From Arthrobacter sp. OY3WO11 (GTDB lineage: Bacteria > Actinomycetota > Actinomycetes > Actinomycetales > Micrococcaceae): a stretch of 64,000 nucleotides of DNA. The notes below the pieces were generated by a model that worked only from the letters and a program-made list of their open reading frames with translations, ran no database searches and was not told the origin of the DNA. This document shows positions 54,452 to 62,091 of this stretch, one piece after another. The stretch covers positions 62,001 through 126,000 of the forward strand of contig NZ_LWLP01000002.1 in the NCBI RefSeq assembly GCF_001641125.1. Direction: 5' to 3'. Both the position numbers and the translations under genes were made by a program. Numbering within the stretch: position 1 is the first letter of the stretch; each line of letters begins with the position of its first letter.

Positions 54452-55196
54452 AGCGGGATTGTTCGATGTGGAAGAAGAGCAGGTCGACGTAGAAATCGTC
54501 ACCATCGACATCGAAGTGGACTTGCCTGCCGACGAAGGCGAAGCCCGGGCCCAGCTCGCGGAGGGTTTCGGTGATTCTGCTGGTGAGGGCGTTTTCAAGA
54601 TCCCGCTCGGCGACTTCGCCTGAGAGACCGAGGAATTCAAAGCTGTAGGGGTCCTTGGCTACCTGCTGGGCGAGCTCTGAGTCCGGTCCAAAAAGGCGTT
54701 GGACAAAGTTTGAGGGCGCGGCACCTGTGCGTTCCAGAGTCTTGTTCATGATCATGTTCATGAGGACGTTGCGGGACCAGCCATGCTGCACGGCAGCGGC
54801 GGCGTACGAGTCCCTTGCCTCCTCGTCGAGCCCTTTGTCGAGGATGGTGCGGATGTGGCCCCACGGCAAATGTCCCACAGGCTGTGGGACATTGGGATCG
54901 AATGCCGGCCAGGCGTCGGCGAAGCTGCGCATGTACTGCAGGTTCGACCGTGACAGGCCCTTCATGTCGGGAAACTCAGCTCCCAGGTCTTCGGCCAGTC
55001 TGCCGATGACCCCACTCCCCCACCCTTCAACAGCTTGCCGCTCAAGGATCGTTTTCCCGATGGACCAGTACAGTGCAATGAGCTGGGTGTTGACGGTGCG
55101 GATCGCCTGGGTACGGGCAGCCCGCACCCGATTCTTGAGCTCGCTGAGGAGGTCGGTGTAGCCGTTGGGCAGGGCGAGGTCGCGGGCTTCAGTCAT
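54452..55196 (-). pseudogene. DUF1016/YhcG nuclease, N-terminal half (split gene)
   Basis: Starts MTEARDLALPNGYTDLLSEL at 55196 and runs through the DUF1016_N helices (IALYWSIGKTILERQAVEGW, LSRSNLQYMRSFADAW, LPWGHIRTILDKG) into DGDDFYVDLLFFHIEQSR, where native sequence stops at residue 248. Beyond it the frame reads 18 transposon-encoded residues to a stop at 54396, giving a 266-aa truncated product without the ELK nuclease motif. The matching C-terminal 95 codons are at 44748-45035. Insertion therefore removed the nuclease active site from this protein. Confidence 0.92.
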
Positions 55197-55253
55197 GGGT
55201 TCGATCCTATCGAGGGCACCGACATGGCCCGGCCGTTCCCTCTCAGAGCCGGC

Positions 55254-56486
55254 TTACCGGCCGGGCCCGCCTTTACCTCGTTCTGCCCCTAGCGATGCTC
55301 CCGTGCGGGTCTTTCTGGCTTTGGCTGCGCCTTTGCCCATGGTCACGGCTGCACTGGGGTGTGTGCCTTCGCTGCGTTCCGCGGCTGCCCGACCGCGGAC
55401 CTGGGCTTCGCTCGCGCCGGTAGTGGCCAGGGAGGCGGCGAATGCTTCCTGCCGCTCCGCTGATCCGTAGTCCGCGGCGATTGTACTTTCAGCCTTCAAG
55501 CCTTGGTCTTGCGGCCAGCTGCTGTCGTTGCCGGTGACGCGGTATTCAATCTCGCGGCCGACGCCTTCGAGGCGGGCGAAGAGCTCCTCTTCGGCCCGCT
55601 CATACCGCTGTTCCAGCGATGAGAACTGGGAGCCTTTGAATCCGCCCTCGGCGAGGAGCTTGGCTTCGTGCATTTCCTTGGCTGCTTTGACGAACTCGGG
55701 ATCTTTGAAGTGGGAGTCGTTGGTGCCGTTGATGTTGGCGGTGGTTTCTTTGCGCAGCTGGTCAAGGTCGGGACCGTTGACACCGTCCTTGCCAATCAGG
55801 AACAAGCGTTCCTTGATGTCCGCGTCGGCGGCGGCAACTGCCTTCGGGGTTTTGGCGTTGTGTGCTCTCTCCAATGCGTGTGCCAGCTCGGGGTTGGCCA
55901 GGTACTCGACCGGGACCTGGTGGCGCTCCATTTCCGGGGCCAGTTTCTGTGCCTGGGCGCGGAGTTCTTCTGCCCGTGCCGCTGAGAGCAGCTGCATGGC
56001 CCTTTCATGTTCGGCGGTTGCCTTGCGTGTCTCTTCCTGGCTCAGTGCCAGCGCTTCCAGCCGGGCCTTCTCTTCTGTGATGGTTTGGATGCCGGACTCG
56101 AGATAGGCGGCGTCGGCGCCGACGTCGTGTGTGTCAATTCCGTAGCGGGTCAGGACTTCGTGCCGGATTCGCTCCGCGGCCGCCAATGCCGCGGGGTCAT
56201 GGTCTTTCCAGCCTTCCGCGAGAGCATGGGCGGTGGCGATGTCATGGGGCTGTGCTTTGTCCCACCACTGATCCTTCTGCACCGGCGTAAGCGCCGCGCG
56301 AGCGGCGCTGCGTTGGGCAGCCAGGTGTGCCTGCGCTTCGTGCGCTGCCTGGTCGTCCTGCTGTTCCTGTTGCCGCATCAATTCCTGCCAACGGCGGGCC
56401 AGGGTTTCGGCAATCCGCGAGGCGATCAACAGTGACTGGCGCATTCCGCTGTCCAGGACATCATCGATTCCATCTGATTCACTCAT
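55254..56486 (-). CDS. Coiled-coil protein downstream of the relaxase
   Basis: A 410-aa hydrophilic, strongly helical protein (SRIAETLARRWQELMRQQEQ, long Ala/Glu/Arg-rich heptad regions around 40-75, 150-215 and 290-320) with a basic, Gly/Ala-rich tail. No enzymatic motif is seen. It begins 30 bases after the relaxase stop in the same direction and is probably a mobilisation accessory protein; similar proteins accompany relaxases on Arthrobacter-type plasmids, as I recall. Function unknown. Confidence 0.7.
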   Translation of the reverse strand: MSESDGIDDVLDSGMRQSLLIASRIAETLARRWQELMRQQEQQDDQAAHEAQAHLAAQRSAARAALTPVQKDQWWDKAQPHDIATAHALAEGWKDHDPAALAAAERIRHEVLTRYGIDTHDVGADAAYLESGIQTITEEKARLEALALSQEETRKATAEHERAMQLLSAARAEELRAQAQKLAPEMERHQVPVEYLANPELAHALERAHNAKTPKAVAAADADIKERLFLIGKDGVNGPDLDQLRKETTANINGTNDSHFKDPEFVKAAKEMHEAKLLAEGGFKGSQFSSLEQRYERAEEELFARLEGVGREIEYRVTGNDSSWPQDQGLKAESTIAADYGSAERQEAFAASLATTGASEAQVRGRAAAERSEGTHPSAAVTMGKGAAKARKTRTGASLGAERGKGGPGR

Positions 56487-56516
56487 GGTGTTCCCCCTTG
56501 CACTTGGTGTGATTCT

Positions 56517-58148
56517 TTATCGGTCGAGCACAGGGCCTGGTTCACGCCCCGTGTGTTGGTGGGTTTTCGCAGGTGTCGGAGTGGTTGGCACTGCCGAACC
56601 TGGGCGGATGGGAGCCATGCCGCGAAGACCAAGTTCCACGGACTTCGGCACAGGCGTCTTCTCCGGCGTACCTTGTTCCGGTGCGCCCACGGTGACCGGC
56701 ATAGGCATGGTCGCTGCGAAGGGTTTCAGTTGTTCGGTTACCACGGCGCGGATCCGTTGTGCTTCCCTGGTGCGCCCGGATTGTTGGTGCATCTCGTGGA
56801 TGGCAAAAGCGGTGTTGACCAGCTGCAGCATGAGGGCCGCTTGGGCTGCCGTTTTGTCCTTGCTTGACGCCGCCATGAACAACATGGCTGTCCCGGCAAT
56901 CGACGGGAGTGCGGCGGGTTTGCTGTGCTGGCGAGGTGCGCGCAGCTGGGCTGTGCGGGACAGTTCGGCAGCGGTCGCTGCCAATGGTCCGGGCGTCGGT
57001 TCCAAGCGATGTGACCATGCCGCGAATGCCCCTGATACTTCCCGTGCCGCCTTCGCCCAGGTGGCGTGGTCATCCTTAGGCAGGACCCGCAGCTTTTCAA
57101 CCAGCGCTGTGGCGTTGCGGGTGTACTGAACCCACACACCTGCTGACGGCGTTGCGTTCTCGGGACCGGTCCTGGAGACCTTGCGCTTGTTGCGTGCCGC
57201 GGCGTTCCATTCCGCTGCGGCCTCTGTAGCCAGGTGCGGAGAGTCCGGCCAGTCTTCACGCAGGGCGCCGAGCTTCAAGTCGGAAGCAAGAGTGCCGCCG
57301 CCGAACCAGATCGGCCGCTCGCCACGTGCGGGGCGTTCAGCTACGGAGTAGCCAACAATGACCTCGGTGGTGTTCTTCGCGTAGCGCGGCCGGACCAGCA
57401 TTCCTGTGTCCCTGGCTCTCCGAACAAACTCTGCTTCTGTCGCTGACGCACTCGCGCTGGCGCGCACTTTCCGTGCCAAAGCACTGCGGTGCATTTCGCG
57501 CTCGTCACGGACGGCCGTCGCCTTCTCGGCCCGGTCGTAACCGCGGGTGGCGTGCACGGAAGAGAGCTCTTCGAGCCCGTACTTGGTTTCCAGTTCCCGG
57601 CACGTCTGCTGCGCGCGTTTGTAGTCGCCGTGTGTGGAGGCCTTGGTGCCGTCCTCGCGGACCAGAGACACGGCGATGTGGATGTGGTGGTTGCCGTTTT
57701 CGCTCGTGCCGTGATTGATAGCGACCCACCTGCACTGCGCCTTTCCGCTGGCCTCGGTGAAGCCCATCGCGTCCACGAAGTCGTTCGCGATGTCGCCCCA
57801 CTGCTGGTCCGTTAGGGCGCCCTCTTCCGCGCGGAGACTCAACGAGCAATGCCACACGTCAGCGTGCTTATGCCCGTTCGGCACGCGTTCCTTCTTGACC
57901 GGGTCCCACCGGTAATCCTTCTGCAACACCTCAACGCCGAACGCCTTGCGCGGCTGGTCCAAATGCTTCGCAAGCGCAACCGCATCATCGGCATCTAGGA
58001 CGCCGTCGTCGTACCAGGCCATGATCGCCGCGTCCCCGGCGACAAGGTGCGGGTCGGTGTGCGCATTCTTCGTCTTATCCGCATCGGTCGACGCCAGGTA
58101 CAGGATCAGCCCGGCCATCCGGGACCCGCGCGTGATGTTCGGAATCAT
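56517..58148 (-). CDS. Relaxase/mobilisation nuclease (MobA/VirD2-like)
   Basis: A 543-aa protein with an N-terminal relaxase domain. Candidate catalytic Tyr in RGSRMAGLILYLASTDADKT (about residue 18), motif III NGNHHIHIAVSLVREDG with the three-histidine metal site (about 168-185), and a conserved WRW/HVWHCSLSLRAEEG-type strand (here HADVWHCSLSLRAEEG). The C-terminal half is Ala-rich and ends in a Pro-rich tail. It nicks oriT and leads the transferred strand. It starts 3 bases after the mobC stop, so the two are coupled. Confidence 0.88.
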   Translation of the reverse strand: MIPNITRGSRMAGLILYLASTDADKTKNAHTDPHLVAGDAAIMAWYDDGVLDADDAVALAKHLDQPRKAFGVEVLQKDYRWDPVKKERVPNGHKHADVWHCSLSLRAEEGALTDQQWGDIANDFVDAMGFTEASGKAQCRWVAINHGTSENGNHHIHIAVSLVREDGTKASTHGDYKRAQQTCRELETKYGLEELSSVHATRGYDRAEKATAVRDEREMHRSALARKVRASASASATEAEFVRRARDTGMLVRPRYAKNTTEVIVGYSVAERPARGERPIWFGGGTLASDLKLGALREDWPDSPHLATEAAAEWNAAARNKRKVSRTGPENATPSAGVWVQYTRNATALVEKLRVLPKDDHATWAKAAREVSGAFAAWSHRLEPTPGPLAATAAELSRTAQLRAPRQHSKPAALPSIAGTAMLFMAASSKDKTAAQAALMLQLVNTAFAIHEMHQQSGRTREAQRIRAVVTEQLKPFAATMPMPVTVGAPEQGTPEKTPVPKSVELGLRGMAPIRPGSAVPTTPTPAKTHQHTGREPGPVLDR

Positions 58149-58151
58149 CCC

Positions 58152-58541
58152 CTACATCAGCCCCTCAATCGTCCGGTCAATCCGCATCGCCACCTCGCGC
58201 ACATACGCCAACGCTGCTTTCGCGTCCTGGGGGAATTCGTCGCCGGCGTTCGCGTGCCGGGCGATCTGGTTGACATTGTTCGACACCCGCGCCAGCAAGG
58301 TATGGATCGCCATGAGTTCAGCCATCGCAGCCTTCCGCTCCGTCGGCGTCTCCGACGCTTCCGACAAAGCAGCGGTCAGCAGCAGATTCGGGACCGTTAC
58401 CTTCTCCCTGGCAGCCCTCGCGACCAGGGCTGCTTCCTCTTCGGCGGTCACCCACACATCACGGCGCTTCTTGGTCCCCGCCGGGGAATTCGAACGGCGC
58501 CGCTTCGAAAGGCGGGAACGCGGCACACTCTCCTCAGACAC
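58152..58541 (-). CDS. mobC: MobC-family relaxosome protein
   Basis: A 129-aa basic protein: RSRLSKRRRSNSPAGTKKRR at the N terminus, a ribbon-helix-helix-like start (DVWVTAEEEAALVARAAREK) and the MobC signature LLARVSNNVNQIARHANAG. MobC helps the relaxase melt and bind oriT. First gene of the mob operon, divergent from the small gene at 58793. Confidence 0.88.
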   Translation of the reverse strand: MSEESVPRSRLSKRRRSNSPAGTKKRRDVWVTAEEEAALVARAAREKVTVPNLLLTAALSEASETPTERKAAMAELMAIHTLLARVSNNVNQIARHANAGDEFPQDAKAALAYVREVAMRIDRTIEGLM

Positions 58542-58639
58542 GCACTCCCCCCATCCCTCAAACGGCCCAGCGCAGCGACCCCGACACTCGGGGACCTACA
58601 AGCCAGTGTGCCAAGCGAACAACCACAGGACCGTGAGCG

Positions 58640-58685
58640 ACACGCCATTTACACCCGTGTAAACGTATAGCTTGCTCCGCAGAAG
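58640..58685. other. Candidate origin of transfer (oriT)
   Basis: The 16-base palindrome TTTACAC-CC-GTGTAAA (58648-58663) lies between divergent mobC and the 58793 gene, followed by TATAGCTTGCTCCGC on the plus strand. A palindrome followed within ~10 bases by a nick region next to mobC is the usual oriT layout. The nick site itself is not identified. Confidence 0.4.
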
Positions 58686-58792
58686 TCGGCGGCTGCTCTT
58701 TCCCCGCCTTTAGTGGATTGTTGGATGGGAAGTGGCACGCCGCTGCGCGCCGATGCCCGAAAAGCGGGTCGGCCTGTGGTTACGGTGGGTGC

Positions 58793-59101
58793 ATGCCAAC
58801 CATCGATATTGAACAGACACGCAATCAGGCCCGCGCTCTCCTGGACTCCCGCATCGAGTCCGTCACGAACCTGGTCAAGACCAGGCAGCGCATTACGGAC
58901 CTGCGTGAGCAGCTCGCCGACGCCGAACGTGAAGACAAGCGCGCCTACGTGCGCGCCACCAGAGACGGCTGGAGCCCCGAGGAGCTGAAGAAACTCGGGC
59001 TTGAATCCGGCGCAGCAGCGCGACGCCGGAAGCCGGCCAGCACCCGGACCACGGACGAGGGTTCCCCGTCCTCCGCCGGTGGAGATACCGCGGCTGAGTA
59101 A
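58793..59101 (+). CDS. Small coiled-coil protein, 102 aa
   Basis: ATG at 58793 (MPTIDIEQTRNQARALLDSR) with GGTGGG upstream. Residues 1-50 predict a long helix or coiled coil (VTNLVKTRQRITDLREQLAD), and GWSPEELKKLGL is a short helix-turn motif; the tail is Ser/Thr/Ala-rich. It is divergent from the mob operon across the candidate oriT and is likely another mobilisation or partition accessory. No family recognised. Confidence 0.65.
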   Translation: MPTIDIEQTRNQARALLDSRIESVTNLVKTRQRITDLREQLADAEREDKRAYVRATRDGWSPEELKKLGLESGAAARRRKPASTRTTDEGSPSSAGGDTAAE

Positions 59102-59592
59102 GCCTGCCCCTCGCACACATGGGTACGGCAAAAGCTGAAACCTCCGGGCTTTTCCCGCACCCATGTGCACGACGGGACCCACCTGACCGGCTGCACACAA
59201 GCGCCAGGACACCATAAGCACGAACATCACCACCGGTACCGGCGAATGTGCACAGCCTGGGAACACAACGGGTCGTCAACGGACGCCTTCCCCATGGGCC
59301 AAGACAGACGCTGCCGGCAAACCCGCTGCGGGGGTCGGGTCCTTCTCAGCAGGGACGACACACACCGTCTAGCCGGGCCGACTTCGGGCAGCGACGGAAC
59401 CGCGATCAGTGAGAGGTTTCTAAGGCGCTCAGGGGGCTTCCAGCCTGGTCACCGGCGGTGACAACCACAAGCTGCTGGGCGTGCGTTCATCACCACCAAG
59501 TACCGTAGGCCCGCGTGATCCAAGCAATGGCACCAACCGCACAGAACGTCATAATAAACACCCGTCACCACGAAGAAGGCCGGCACCCGATA
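59102..59592. other. Gene-free stretch left of the IS3 element
   Basis: 491 bases with no recognisable gene; frames are short and Arg/His-rich. It ends at the IS3-family left border. Confidence 0.4.
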
Positions 59593-59617
59593 TGAACTGG
59601 TCCCCGAAAGTTGGACT
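59593..59617. repeat. Left terminal inverted repeat of the IS3 element
   Basis: 25 bases starting TGAACTGGTCCCCG; the G at its eighth position is the one mismatch to the right end. Confidence 0.85.
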
Positions 59618-59668
59618 CTCGAATTTGTGAGATCTTCACTTTAGCGGGCAGTGATCGCCTCTTCACGG

Positions 59669-59700
59669 AAAGGCTCCGTCCCAAGTGGGACGGAGCCTTT
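59669..59700. terminator. Bidirectional hairpin terminator inside the IS3 element
   Basis: Perfect 14-base arms AAAGGCTCCGTCCC and its complement around the loop AAGT (59683-59686), with AAA/TTT at the outer ends so that it can end transcription from both sides. It lies just downstream of the passenger gene and just inside the left end, where it would also shield the element from outside transcripts. Confidence 0.85.
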
Positions 59701-59774
59701 CTCAGTGGGAACCTAGCCACCACTAAGGGACGCTTTCGCCGAGCATGATGACTGACGCTGTCGTGTACGTGTTC

Positions 59775-59966
59775 CTACTGACGGACTGATAAGAAAACAG
59801 CGGCTCCGACAAGGAGGCAGGCCAGTCCAAGGGCACTTAAGCCAAGAAACGCTGTCCGCTGCGCGCCCAGCGGTTCACCTTTCCGCCGCGGATTGTTGAA
59901 GGCATATATGGCCGTCGGCATCCCAAGCAAGACGCCAGTAATTATAAGTATCAGAGCCGTCTGCAT
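59775..59966 (-). CDS. Passenger small membrane protein in the IS3 element
   Basis: From the ATG at 59966 a 63-aa protein with two membrane segments, TALILIITGVLLGMPTAIYAF and FLGLSALGLACLLVGAAVFL, joined by a basic loop (NNPRRKGEPLGAQRT). An in-frame GTG or ATG extends to 60044 (89 aa), but the extra residues are not hydrophobic or conserved-looking. The frame is a plausible real gene by composition and is followed by the terminator. It lies inside the inverted repeats, so it moves with the element. No family recognised (the quoted first segment is 21 residues only in outline). Confidence 0.55.
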   Translation of the reverse strand: MQTALILIITGVLLGMPTAIYAFNNPRRKGEPLGAQRTAFLGLSALGLACLLVGAAVFLSVRQ

Positions 59967-60078
59967 GGGCTCATGATACTGGCCATGGAATGCAGAACGA
60001 TTCGCCTTCGGAAAGCCAAGCCCCCGCGATCTCCGGGAGACCAAGGCAATTACTCACGGGGTAGTTTTGCTCAACGAC

Positions 60079-60969
60079 CTAGGCCACCAGGGCCTTAGCG
60101 CGGTATTGAACGGGGCTCAGACCCCTGAGCTTTGTGGAGATTCTTTCGGTGTTGTACCAGTGGATGTAGTCGTGCAGCGCGGCTGTGAGTGCTTCGGTGT
60201 TGAGGAATCGGACGCGGTTGAAGAGCTCTTCTTTGAGGTGGCCGAAGAAATTCTCTATGACGGCGTTGTCGTAGCAGTTGGCTTTGCGGGACATGGATTG
60301 GACCGCGCCGGCGTTCTGCAGGAGTAGGCGCCATGAGGTGTGCTGGTATTGGAATCCCTGGTCAGAGTGCACGAGTGGTTTCTGCCCTTCCTCCAGGGTG
60401 GCGAAGGCGCCGCGCAATGAGGAGTTGGCCAGCTCCAGGTTGGGCGAGGTTCCAATGGCGTAGGAGATGATCTGCCGGTCGAAAAGGTCCATGACCGGTG
60501 AGAGGTAGAGTTTCCTGTCATCGACGCTGAATTCGGTCACATCGGTCACCCATTTCTGGTTCGGCGCATCCGCTTCGAACTGGCGTTTCAACAGGTTTGG
60601 GGCCACGATGCCCTGCTCGCCTCGGTAGGAGTTGTAGCGATTCTTCCGCCGGACCTTGCAGACCAGGCGCAGTAGACGCATCAGCTTCAGCACGGTCTTT
60701 TTCGCGATCGTCCAGCCTTGCTTGACCAGTTCGGTGTGGACGCGGCGGTGGCCGTATCGGGCCTGGCTCTTCTTGAAGATACCCGTGATTGCGGCTTTGA
60801 GGTCGGCTTGCGGGTCAGGGGCAAGGAGTCGAGCTTGGTGATAGAAGAACGTGGACCGGGGCAGCTCGGCGACGTCCAGAAGAACTTCCAACCGGTGTTC
60901 GGCCTTGAGAGCGATGACAGCGCGGACCTTCAGCGCTGTTCCTCGTCCCTCAAGGCGTTTACTTTTCCC
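60079..60969 (-). CDS. IS3-family transposase OrfB (catalytic part, made by -1 frameshift)
   Basis: The DDE catalytic protein of an IS150-type element. After an N-terminal HTH_21 region (VLLDVAELPRSTFFYHQA, QARYGHRRVHTELVKQGW) come the rve-core residues Asp in WVTDVTEF, Asp in LVHSDQGFQYQ and Glu in DNAVIENFFGHLKEE, and the C-terminal YNTERISTKLRGLSPVQYR. The frame is open to 61125 but translation is expected to enter from OrfA at the GGGAAAA heptamer (60969-60963). All catalytic residues are present, so the element is probably active. Confidence 0.92.
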   Translation of the reverse strand, partial: GKSKRLEGRGTALKVRAVIALKAEHRLEVLLDVAELPRSTFFYHQARLLAPDPQADLKAAITGIFKKSQARYGHRRVHTELVKQGWTIAKKTVLKLMRLLRLVCKVRRKNRYNSYRGEQGIVAPNLLKRQFEADAPNQKWVTDVTEFSVDDRKLYLSPVMDLFDRQIISYAIGTSPNLELANSSLRGAFATLEEGQKPLVHSDQGFQYQHTSWRLLLQNAGAVQSMSRKANCYDNAVIENFFGHLKEELFNRVRFLNTEALTAALHDYIHWYNTERISTKLRGLSPVQYRAKALVA

Positions 60970-61418
60970 AGGAAGGCCACCTCTGCCCGCAAGTGCTCGT
61001 TCTCGCGGCGCAACCGCTGCAGCTCCGACTCTGGCTCCGTCGGCGCCTTGGGAGGTGAGATCGGCCGGCCACGTCCTTTTGGGCGCAAGCCATCTGCGCC
61101 CTCGTTGCGGTATATCCGCGCCCACTTCTTGACCAGATCCGGGGAGGACAGCTCAAGCTCCTTCGCCAGGGCGACCTGGCTCTCTCCGGCTTGGAACCGG
61201 CGGACCGCGGCGAGTTTGAACTCGAACGTGAACTGCCGATGGGTTGATTTGGTCACTAGCGCCGTACCTCCGCGAACTCTCCACAGGTTGTGGATGCGGA
61301 TGACAGGTTTTGAACGGACCCCTAGGCTCGTCGCCGCTGCCTTCGCGCCCCAACCATTCTCGAACAACGCTATCGCGGCTTCGCGCTGTTCCTCAGATAA
61401 CGAACTACTGTCCTGCAT
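60930..61418 (-). CDS. IS3-family transposase OrfA
   Basis: A 162-aa protein starting at 61418 (MQDSSSLSEEQREAAIALFE). Two helix-turn-helix units (about 10-45 and 62-105, FKLAAVRRFQAGESQVALAK) and a C-terminal leucine-zipper stretch (ESELQRLRRENEHLRAEVAF) identify an IS150-type OrfA with duplicated HTH. It overlaps OrfB in the -1 frame; the fused OrfAB is the transposase. Confidence 0.92.
   Translation of the reverse strand: MQDSSSLSEEQREAAIALFENGWGAKAAATSLGVRSKPVIRIHNLWRVRGGTALVTKSTHRQFTFEFKLAAVRRFQAGESQVALAKELELSSPDLVKKWARIYRNEGADGLRPKGRGRPISPPKAPTEPESELQRLRRENEHLRAEVAFLGKVNALRDEEQR
60963..60969 (-). promoter_or_regulatory. Programmed -1 frameshift heptamer
   Basis: On the minus strand G GGA AAA in the OrfA frame, a canonical X-XXY-YYZ slippery heptamer; slipping back one base reads GGG AAA and continues in the OrfB frame without a stop. 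It lies 12 codons before the OrfA stop. Confidence 0.75.
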
Positions 61419-61422
61419 AAAA

Positions 61423-61473
61423 CTGCTCCCCGAAAGTAAGAACTGATTTCTCAGTCCAACTTTCGGGGAGCAG
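61423..61473. repeat. 15-bp perfect hairpin at the IS3 right end
   Basis: 61423-61437 and 61459-61473 are perfect complements; the outer arm is part of the terminal repeat itself, so the terminal sequence is duplicated in inverse orientation just inside the right end and just before the OrfA start. It could attenuate transcripts entering from outside or control OrfA translation. Confidence 0.65.
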
Positions 61474-61477
61474 TTCA
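61453..61477. repeat. Right terminal inverted repeat of the IS3 element
   Basis: Complement starts TGAACTGCTCCCCG; otherwise identical to the left end. Confidence 0.85.
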
Positions 61478-61516
61478 ATAGGTGCCGGCCTTCTTGCTGC
61501 TTTGGGACTGAATCTT

Positions 61517-61804
61517 CTAACCGTCGGCGGGGATATCGCCGTCAGGGATCTGACCTGACGCGATGCGCTCCGCGGTCTTCTCGTAGGCCGCATCAATGTA
61601 GGCTTCCAAGTCATCTTGCCGTACCCGCCAGATACCCCGGCCGCCGAATTGCGCGGCCCTCAGCTCACCGCTTTTGACCAGTGCATAGACCAGTGGTTTG
61701 CCGAGGTTCAGGATCTCCTGGACCTCGTCCAGGGTCAGCATCCTTGGGAACGGTGCAGCCGTGGGCGCGGTCGTCTTGTTCATTTCTTCGGTCCACTTCG
61801 CCAC
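61517..61804 (-). CDS. Excisionase-type helix-turn-helix DNA-binding protein
   Basis: A 95-aa protein with a MerR-like/excisionase HTH_17 fold: MLTLDEVQEILNLGKPLVYA and LVKSGELRAAQFGGRGIWRV, RQDDLEAYID. GTG start at 61804 behind GAGGGAAAG and 2 bases after the stop of the upstream gene, so it belongs to the plasmid-backbone operon. Possible roles are control of replication or partition genes. The IS3 element inserted 39 bases after its stop. Confidence 0.85.
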   Translation of the reverse strand: MAKWTEEMNKTTAPTAAPFPRMLTLDEVQEILNLGKPLVYALVKSGELRAAQFGGRGIWRVRQDDLEAYIDAAYEKTAERIASGQIPDGDIPADG

Positions 61805-61806
61805 GA

Positions 61807-62079
61807 TTACTTTCCCTCGTCCCGGTGTCGTACTTCATCCATCGTTCTCTGCCCCTTGCGCAGCTCCCCCGCCTGCACCGGAGGCCACGGCTTACCGCCG
61901 TTGTACTTACGCTGCAGGCGCTTCACCTCACGCATGCTGGCCCTGACAATAAAGTCCGACACGCTCGCATCACCCTCTTCCGGCTGGCCGGCTTCCAGGA
62001 AAGCAGCACGGACCTGTTCCGCCTGCTCCTCTGTGTAATAGGGCGTGAAGGCAGCAATCTTCTTTGGCTTCACCATCAC
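61807..62079 (-). CDS. Small ParB-like / ribbon-helix-helix plasmid protein, 90 aa
   Basis: Basic N terminus (MVKPKKIAAFTPYYTEEQAE), then ASVSDFIVRASMREVKRLQR and a C-terminal KYNGGKPWPPVQAGELRKGQ. The segment with a helix of type SDFI/REVKRLQRKYN followed by NGGKPWPP resembles the small centromere-binding proteins next to ParA on actinobacterial plasmids, but no parA is in the window, so this is a tentative reading. GTG or ATG start at 62079/62076. Confidence 0.6.
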   Translation of the reverse strand: MMVKPKKIAAFTPYYTEEQAEQVRAAFLEAGQPEEGDASVSDFIVRASMREVKRLQRKYNGGKPWPPVQAGELRKGQRTMDEVRHRDEGK

Positions 62080-62091
62080 CGCACCCTTGGC

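Larger units (their letters stand above)
59593..61477 (-). mobile_element. IS3-family (IS150-type) element with passenger gene, 1885 bp
   Basis: Terminal inverted repeats of 25 bases (59593-59617 and 61453-61477) match at 24 positions and begin TGAACTG with the core CCCCGAAAGTTGGACT. The element is flanked by the 3-bp direct repeat ATA (59590-59592 and 61478-61480), as expected for IS3. It carries orfA/orfB on the minus strand and, between orfB and the left end, about 485 extra bases with a small membrane-protein gene and a strong hairpin. It is therefore longer than the usual 1.2-1.5 kb. Confidence 0.88.
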
